NCBI GenBank assembly: GCA_002382495.1
Contig: DFXW01000019.1
Coordinates: 1-10,856 of the forward strand
Source: Flavobacterium sp. UBA4098
GTDB taxonomy: Bacteria; Bacteroidota; Bacteroidia; Flavobacteriales; Flavobacteriaceae
DNA length: 10,856 bases
Direction of reading: 5' to 3'
The notes below the pieces were generated by a model. It did no database searches and was not told the DNA's origin. It saw only the letters and a list, made by a program, of their open reading frames with translations. Shown piece by piece: positions 7,083-10,856 of the stretch (position 1 is the stretch's first letter; each line of letters opens with the position of its first letter). The position numbers and the translations under genes are program-made.

Positions 7083-7109
7083 AAAGTAATATAAAAAGTA
7101 GATATATAA

Positions 7110-7496
7110 CTACAATAATTGAAGTTGACTTTGCAATCTTTCAATCAACATGGCTTTTATTCGTTTGTTACTATTGGAAATAGTTTTGGAATAATATTGG
7201 TATTCTTCAGTAGTAAATAATCCAATTACAATCCCTTTCAAAGTGTTTTGTAATTGGATATCTTTCGAAATTATAGTTGCAATAGAACTCATTTTTTTCT
7301 CCACAGTAAAACCATTAAATGGTAGCTTAATTTGGGTGACATAATTTTGAAAAACTAGTACAATTAAGTCATTTTGTAATTTCAAAATAGGTCGTAAAGT
7401 AGCGTTTTGAAATACTTCCTCTTCTGAAGATTGACTGGTGTTTTGACCCAATGTAGGTCCGCGAAATTCGTTCAAAAAGGAGTCTCTGGAATTCAT
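7110..7496 (-). CDS. Conserved hypothetical protein, 128 residues
   Basis: A soluble protein of 128 residues whose function I do not recognise. The N-terminal 28 residues are polar (F-L-N-E-F-R-G-P-T-L-G, then a Q/S/E-rich stretch) and probably flexible. The rest looks mostly helical: T33-L-R-P-I-L-K-L-Q-N-D-L-I-V-L-V-F, then K67-K-M-S-S-I-A-T-I-I-S-K, then N84-T-L-K-G-I-V-I-G-L-F-T-T-E-E-Y, ending in a basic amphipathic helix (K111-R-I-K-A-M-L-I-E-R-L-Q). No signal peptide, membrane segment, cysteine cluster or catalytic motif is evident. It starts 2 bases after the stop of the DUF3817 gene, so the two form one transcription unit. Its pattern recalls small conserved proteins of Flavobacteriaceae, but that is from memory and gives no function. 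Confidence 0.75.
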   Translation of the reverse strand: MNSRDSFLNEFRGPTLGQNTSQSSEEEVFQNATLRPILKLQNDLIVLVFQNYVTQIKLPFNGFTVEKKMSSIATIISKDIQLQNTLKGIVIGLFTTEEYQYYSKTISNSNKRIKAMLIERLQSQLQLL

Positions 7497-7498
7497 AA

Positions 7499-7771
7499 CT
7501 ATTTCAAATATTTTTTATCCACATAAAAAGTTCCAAAAGGGAGTACTGATGCAATACTAACAATTGCTAGAGTTTTTAAATTCCAATTAGAGGCTATTTT
7601 TTGCATTACTGCCAAAATTAAATACGCAATAAACAGTAATCCGTGCGCCATGCCTATTGTTTTAACAAAAATGGGTTCTTGGAAAAAGTATTTCATTGGC
7701 ATAGCAAAACCTAGTAATAGTAGGAGGGAAGTACCCTCAAGCAGTGCAATTAATTTAAAAAACTTCAACAT
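7499..7771 (-). CDS. DUF3817 family small integral membrane protein
   Basis: A 90-residue inner-membrane protein with three predicted membrane segments (about 5-24, 37-58 and 66-82). The family signature is clear: L-I-A-L-L-E-G-T-S-L-L-L-L-L near the start, then the A-M-P-M-K-Y motif (23-28), V-K-T-I-G-M-A-H-G-L-L-F (36-47), and S-V-L-P-F-G-T-F at the end of the last helix before a short basic tail (D-K-K-Y-L-K). The function of DUF3817 proteins is unknown. The gene ends in TAG 2 bases before the next gene on the same strand. A -7 promoter element lies 27 bases upstream of its ATG, so it is probably the first gene of the two-gene unit. Confidence 0.85.
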   Translation of the reverse strand: MLKFFKLIALLEGTSLLLLLGFAMPMKYFFQEPIFVKTIGMAHGLLFIAYLILAVMQKIASNWNLKTLAIVSIASVLPFGTFYVDKKYLK

Positions 7772-7797
7772 ATAGGTGTTTTAATGTATTTAATCTT

Positions 7798-7805
7798 CAA
7801 ATTTA
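7798..7805 (-). promoter_or_regulatory. Bacteroidota -7 element TAAATTTG for the DUF3817 unit
   Basis: Plus-strand CAAATTTA reads TAAATTTG on the minus strand, a perfect match to TAnnTTTG. It would place transcription start near 7791, about 20 bases before the ATG at 7771. No convincing -33 TTG is seen at the usual distance, so support comes from the -7 match and position. Confidence 0.55.
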
Positions 7806-7848
7806 AGTAATAACATTGATTTTGGACACATGAATTCCTAAAGTAATT

Positions 7849-7856
7849 TACCTTTG
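7849..7856 (+). promoter_or_regulatory. Bacteroidota promoter TACCTTTG for the DUF6155-like gene
   Basis: TACCTTTG is a perfect TAnnTTTG -7 element, 20 bases before the ATG at 7877. TTTTGG at 7820-7825 may serve as the -33 element, although the spacing is slightly long. It lies back-to-back with the minus-strand element at 7798-7805, so the two units diverge from about 50 bp of shared DNA. A GTAGGAA stretch 7-13 bases before the ATG could help ribosome binding. Confidence 0.6.
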
Positions 7857-7876
7857 TCAACTAAGTAGGAATAATT

Positions 7877-8404
7877 ATGAGTAAACGCGATTTAAAAAAA
7901 TATGTTTCGGAATTAAACAAAGAGCAATTGGAAGAACAAATTATTGATTTGTATGAAAAATTCCAACCAGTTAAAGTGTATTATAATTTTGTGTTCAATC
8001 CTAAAGAAGAATCCCTTTTACAAGATTCCAAGCTTAAAATTTCCAATGAATATTTTCCAATCAAAAAATTAGGTCGACGAAGCAAACCAAAAATGAGACG
8101 TTCAGTGGCACAAAAACTGATTAAACATTTCGTTGTTTTGGGTGTGGATCCTTTTGTTATTGCGGATGTAATGCTATATAATATAGAAATTGCTCAAGCG
8201 TATTCATCGGAAAATCTGATTAAACAAGAATTATTCTACAAGAGTATGTTCAATTCGTTTGAACAAGCAGTAGAGTTTATAATTTCAAATGGTATTTATG
8301 CCGAATTTAAAATGAGAATTGTTTCAATATTCCAAGAAACAGTAGATCAAAAGTGGATCAATCAATACGAATTCGAACGTATTATTTCGCGTTTGGAATT
8401 TTAA
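7877..8404 (+). CDS. DUF6155 family protein
   Basis: A 175-residue soluble protein without signal peptide or membrane segment. It begins M-S-K-R-D-L-K-K-Y-V-S-E-L-N-K-E-Q-L-E-E, followed by Q-I-I-D-L-Y-E-K-F, V-K-V-Y-Y-N-F-V-F-N-P-K-E (33-45), a basic segment R67-R-S-K-P-K-M-R-R-S (67-76), and H84-F-V-V-L-G-V-D-P-F-V-I-A-D-V-M-L-Y-N-I-E-I-A-Q. This layout matches what I recall of the DUF6155 family in Bacteroidota, whose function is unknown. The protein looks helical and quite basic in the middle, so nucleic acid binding is conceivable but unsupported. It has its own promoter and lies about 100 bases ahead of the first helicase gene on the same strand. The ATG at 7877 fits the promoter position. 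Confidence 0.8.
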   Translation: MSKRDLKKYVSELNKEQLEEQIIDLYEKFQPVKVYYNFVFNPKEESLLQDSKLKISNEYFPIKKLGRRSKPKMRRSVAQKLIKHFVVLGVDPFVIADVMLYNIEIAQAYSSENLIKQELFYKSMFNSFEQAVEFIISNGIYAEFKMRIVSIFQETVDQKWINQYEFERIISRLEF

Positions 8405-8437
8405 ATGGATTAGCAAAACTTAATTTTTAAATCCGGA

Positions 8438-8461
8438 CTATATTTTTAAAATAAAAAATAG
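8438..8461 (+). terminator. Weak A/T-only hairpin after the DUF6155-like gene
   Basis: CTATATTTTT (8438-8447) can pair with AAAAAATAG (8453-8461) with one bulge and a 5-base loop, 34 bases after the stop codon at 8404. It is almost entirely A/T and has no separate T tract beyond the stem. It may be no more than composition. Confidence 0.2.
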
Positions 8462-8483
8462 CCAATTAACTGTTTTTTAGGTG

Positions 8484-8491
8484 TACTTTTG
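8484..8491 (+). promoter_or_regulatory. Bacteroidota -7 element TACTTTTG for the first helicase gene
   Basis: TACTTTTG is a perfect TAnnTTTG match, 19 bases before the ATG at 8511, implying a transcription start near 8498 and a very short leader. No clear -33 TTG lies at the usual spacing. The element overlaps the upstream in-frame GTG codon region (8481 onwards), so that GTG would lie outside the transcript. Confidence 0.55.
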
Positions 8492-8510
8492 CAAAAATCC
8501 AAAATCACCA

Positions 8511-10049
8511 ATGCCTCAAAACACTGTAGAAACCGAATTTGAAGAGCGAAAAGAACTCTATGATTACCAAAAAGGGGACATAGATGCCATTTTTGAGCGC
8601 ATAGATAATGCATCACCGCAACATCATTTATTATATCAATTGCCAACTGGCGGAGGTAAAACAGTTATTTTTTCTGAAATAGTTCGCCGTTATATTCAAA
8701 AACACGACAAAAAAGTGGTGGTATTGACCCATCGAATTGAGTTGTGTAAGCAAACTTCAAAAATGTTGAAAGGGTTTGGAGTTAAAAACAAAATCATCAA
8801 TAGTAATGTAAAAGAACTTCCGGATCAAAACGATTATTCGTGTTTTGTGGCTATGGTCGAAACACTTAAAAATCGTATTAATGATGAGAAGTTGCATTTG
8901 GATAATATTGGATTGGTAATCATTGATGAGGCACATTATAACTCCTTTAGGAAATTATTAAGTTCATTCAAAAAAGCCTTTATTCTTGGTGTTACAGCTA
9001 CTCCTTTGAGTTCCAATATCAAATTGCCGATGCATCAAAACTACGATGAACTAATTGTAGGTGACACGATTCAATCGTTAATTAACAAAGGGTTTTTGGC
9101 CAAAGCTATTACTTATAGTTACGACGTTGGTTTAACTTCATTAAAAGTTGGAATCAATGGTGATTATACTGTAAAGTCTTCTGATGATTTGTATACCAAT
9201 ATGGCGATGCAAGAAAAATTATTGCATGCTTACACTGAGAAATCTTTAGGCAAGAAAACCTTGATTTTTAATAACGGAATCAACACTTCACTGTATGTTT
9301 ACGAAACCTTTAGAGAAGCGGGCTACGATGTTAGACATCTTGATAATACCAGCAGTACAGAAGAACGTAAAGATATTTTACATTGGTTCAAACACACTCC
9401 TAACGCAATTTTAACTTCGGTAGGTATTCTAACCACTGGTTTTGATGAACCCACTGTTGAAACTATTATTTTGAACAGAGCGACTAAATCATTGACTTTG
9501 TATTTTCAAATGATAGGCCGTGGTTCAAGAAAATTAGAAAATAAAGACGAGTTCACGGTAATCGATTTAGGAAATAATGCGGCGCGTTTTGGACTTTGGA
9601 GCGATCCAGTCAATTGGCAACATATTTTTAAATCACCGGAATATTATCTAGAAAATCTTCGTGATGATGCTGAAATCGAATTGTATTTTAAATACGAAAT
9701 GCCTCCTGAGTTGCGTGCCAAATTCAGCAAAACCCAAGTGGTAACCTTTGATGTTGACGAAGAACATAAAGTGGTGATTCGTCAAAACTTACGTTCTAAA
9801 GTGGTTTTAGAAAAATCGTTAGAGCAACACGCTGCTATGTGTGTTGATAATTCAGAGGAGTTACAAGATGCCAAAAGATTAGCCAAAGAATTGGACGAAG
9901 ATATTGAATGTCGAGTAAAACGATTTTCAAAATGTTTAAGCCAATGCAGTAAAAATTACCGCGAATGGTTAGTTGAAGATTATAAAATGAAATTAACGGT
10001 ATTAATAGGGAAGAAGTACCGAGAAAAAATAATGAACGAAGCCGATTAA
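8511..10049 (+). CDS. SF2 DEAD/DEAH-box helicase (COG1061/SSL2-like)
   Basis: A 512-residue ATP-dependent nucleic acid helicase, counted from the ATG at 8511. Motifs in order: L-Y-D-Y-Q at 16-20 (Q-like motif); Walker A P-T-G-G-G-K-T (45-51); T-H-R-I-E-L (motif Ia, 73-78); motif II I-I-D-E-A-H (137-142); motif III T-A-T-P (162-165); L-I-F-N-N-G (251-256); T-T-G-F-D-E-P (308-314, motif V); and motif VI Q-M-I-G-R-G-S-R (333-340). After the core, a C-terminal region of about 150 residues contains a charged stretch and C467, C475 and C479; I do not recognise a domain there. This type is usually annotated as a DEAD/DEAH box helicase with possible DNA repair or RNA roles; substrate unknown. An in-frame GTG at 8481 would add ten residues, but a -7 promoter element sits inside that extension, so the ATG is preferred. 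A DEAD-box gene follows 28 bases downstream. Confidence 0.88.
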   Translation: MPQNTVETEFEERKELYDYQKGDIDAIFERIDNASPQHHLLYQLPTGGGKTVIFSEIVRRYIQKHDKKVVVLTHRIELCKQTSKMLKGFGVKNKIINSNVKELPDQNDYSCFVAMVETLKNRINDEKLHLDNIGLVIIDEAHYNSFRKLLSSFKKAFILGVTATPLSSNIKLPMHQNYDELIVGDTIQSLINKGFLAKAITYSYDVGLTSLKVGINGDYTVKSSDDLYTNMAMQEKLLHAYTEKSLGKKTLIFNNGINTSLYVYETFREAGYDVRHLDNTSSTEERKDILHWFKHTPNAILTSVGILTTGFDEPTVETIILNRATKSLTLYFQMIGRGSRKLENKDEFTVIDLGNNAARFGLWSDPVNWQHIFKSPEYYLENLRDDAEIELYFKYEMPPELRAKFSKTQVVTFDVDEEHKVVIRQNLRSKVVLEKSLEQHAAMCVDNSEELQDAKRLAKELDEDIECRVKRFSKCLSQCSKNYREWLVEDYKMKLTVLIGKKYREKIMNEAD

Positions 10050-10059
10050 TTAGTTAATC
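10044..10059. repeat. Short inverted repeat over the helicase stop codon
   Basis: GATTAA (10044-10049) and TTAATC (10054-10059) form a 6-bp stem with loop TTAG, overlapping the TAA stop. No T tract follows, so it is unlikely to terminate transcription before the next gene, which begins 19 bases later. Confidence 0.3.
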
Positions 10060-10077
10060 AGTTAAAAATCTCAAAGC

Positions 10078-10856
10078 ATGACAAAACAATTTTCTGAATT
10101 AGGACTTTCAAATCCAATTGTACAAGCATTAACCGAATTGAAAATTGTTGAACCTACAGAGATTCAGCAAAAAGTAATTCCGCAACTACTTGACACTACT
10201 ACCGATATTGTTGGCTTAGCCAAAACGGGTACAGGAAAAACTGCTGCTTTTGGGTTACCACTTTTGCAGTTAATTCAAATTGAAAAGACAGCAATACAAG
10301 CCGTTGTATTAGTTCCAACACGTGAATTAGGGCATCAAATTCACTCCAATTTAGAGCAATTTTCAAAGAATATTGAAGGAATATCTATTGCAGCAACATG
10401 TGGAGGAATTCCGATTAAACCTCAAATAGAAAGACTTAAAACACCTACACATATTGTTGTAGCGACTCCTGGAAGATTGATTGATTTGATTCAACGAAAA
10501 GCAATTGATTTAAAACAAACTCAATTTCTGGTATTAGATGAAGCTGACGAAATGGTCAGTATCTTGAAGGAAAGTTTGGATGAAATTGTTGCCGAATTAC
10601 CCAAAAAGCATCGAACACTTTTGTTTTCAGCGACTTTACCTGGAACCATAAAACAATTGATTCAAAACTACTTATCTAAAAATGTAGTTGAAATTAGTGC
10701 TAATATGGAAACTATTGGCAATCAAGGAATTGATCATCAATATATTGTAGTTGATCCAATTGAAAAATTGAATGTACTGATGCATTTTCTAAATTCTAGA
10801 GAAGGTGAACGTGGAATTATATTTTGTAAAACCAAAGCCGCTGTAAATAAGCTTGC
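10078..10856 (+). CDS. DEAD-box ATP-dependent RNA helicase, N-terminal part (runs off window)
   Basis: The first 259 codons of a DEAD-box RNA helicase are present with no stop before the window ends. It begins M-T-K-Q-F-S-E-L-G-L with the usual upstream phenylalanine, then the Q motif E-P-T-E-I-Q-Q (25-31), Walker A A-K-T-G-T-G-K-T (48-55), motif Ia P-T-R-E-L (80-84), G-G (109-110), motif Ib T-P-G-R (130-133), motif II D-E-A-D (154-157) and motif III S-A-T (184-186). The second RecA domain starts with R-G-I-I-F-C-K-T (245-252, motif IV). Such proteins remodel RNA in ribosome assembly, mRNA decay or cold adaptation; the specific paralogue (RhlE, CsdA/DeaD-like) cannot be decided without the C-terminal tail. 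No TAnnTTTG lies in the 28-base gap from the preceding helicase gene, so the two are probably co-transcribed. Confidence 0.93.
   Translation, partial: MTKQFSELGLSNPIVQALTELKIVEPTEIQQKVIPQLLDTTTDIVGLAKTGTGKTAAFGLPLLQLIQIEKTAIQAVVLVPTRELGHQIHSNLEQFSKNIEGISIAATCGGIPIKPQIERLKTPTHIVVATPGRLIDLIQRKAIDLKQTQFLVLDEADEMVSILKESLDEIVAELPKKHRTLLFSATLPGTIKQLIQNYLSKNVVEISANMETIGNQGIDHQYIVVDPIEKLNVLMHFLNSREGERGIIFCKTKAAVNKL

Larger units (their letters stand above)
6589..7109. other. 521-bp AT-rich intergenic region, no gene seen
   Basis: This stretch separates the first gene of the sugar-oxidation operon from the 3' end of the two-gene DUF3817 unit; both are on the minus strand. No open frame here looks like a protein and no tRNA or other RNA gene is recognisable. 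It should hold the operon promoter, but no perfect minus-strand TAnnTTTG was found. The closest match is TATTATTG (plus-strand CAATAATA at 6644-6651), one mismatch from consensus, about 56 bases before the ATG and without a clear -33 element. A direct repeat of TTGAAT occurs at 6744-6749 and 6753-6758. A hairpin near the right end is listed separately. Confidence 0.7.

Noticed and set aside
8446..8646. Minus-strand open frame opposite the helicase start
   Set aside because: It overlaps the helicase promoter and its first 45 codons and has no family signature.
1..10856. CRISPR array, insertion sequence, tRNA or phage genes
   Set aside because: No regularly spaced repeats, transposase motifs, cloverleaf-like sequences or phage proteins were seen on either strand.
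8511..10856. The helicase pair as a phage-defence system
   Set aside because: No nuclease, methylase, Argonaute or other defence partner is nearby, and the DEAD-box protein has ordinary RNA helicase motifs.

Overview
The window looks like a chromosomal piece from a member of the Bacteroidota, most likely a Flavobacterium-type Flavobacteriaceae. The evidence is the strongly AT-rich DNA, starts without clear Shine-Dalgarno sequences, Bacteroidota-type -7 elements (TAnnTTTG), and proteins typical of that group (a DUF6155-like protein, a Gluconate_2-dh3 small subunit, a Tat-exported Gfo/Idh/MocA protein, a DUF1080 hydrolase). This assignment is inferred from sequence features; no database search was possible.

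Left half (about 1-6588, all on the minus strand): a tightly packed operon, transcribed from 6588 towards 1. In transcription order it encodes a Tat-signal small subunit (gluconate 2-dehydrogenase subunit 3 family), a GMC flavoprotein dehydrogenase with a three-Cys cluster motif, a cytosolic Gfo/Idh/MocA oxidoreductase, a TIM-barrel sugar isomerase/epimerase, a small exported mono-haem cytochrome c, a Tat-exported Gfo/Idh/MocA oxidoreductase, and the start of a secreted DUF1080 (3-keto-disaccharide hydrolase family) protein. Together they read as an oxidative '3-keto' route for glycosides. The exported flavodehydrogenase would oxidise a sugar or glycoside at C3 and pass electrons to the cytochrome. 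The DUF1080 protein would cleave the 3-keto-glycoside by elimination/hydration. The Gfo/Idh/MocA enzymes and the TIM-barrel protein would reduce or rearrange the keto-sugar. The chemistry is inferred from family membership; the substrate cannot be read from the sequence, and no transporter, SusC/D pair or regulator lies in the window.

The left edge (1-52) is a perfect 25-bp inverted repeat with a 2-base centre that folds the DUF1080 reading frame back on itself. This looks like an assembly or amplification fold-back at a contig end rather than biology.

Middle: 6589-7109 is 521 bp of very AT-rich DNA with no gene, containing the operon's upstream region and a likely terminator hairpin for the genes to its right. 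A small two-gene unit (7771 to 7110, minus) encodes a DUF3817 membrane protein and an uncharacterised 128-residue protein.

Right half (7877-10856, plus strand): a DUF6155-like protein, then an SF2 DEAH-type helicase and the first 259 codons of a DEAD-box RNA helicase that runs off the window. Good -7 promoter elements precede the DUF3817 gene, the DUF6155 gene and the first helicase; the last shows that the helicase starts at the ATG at 8511 and not at the upstream GTG at 8481.
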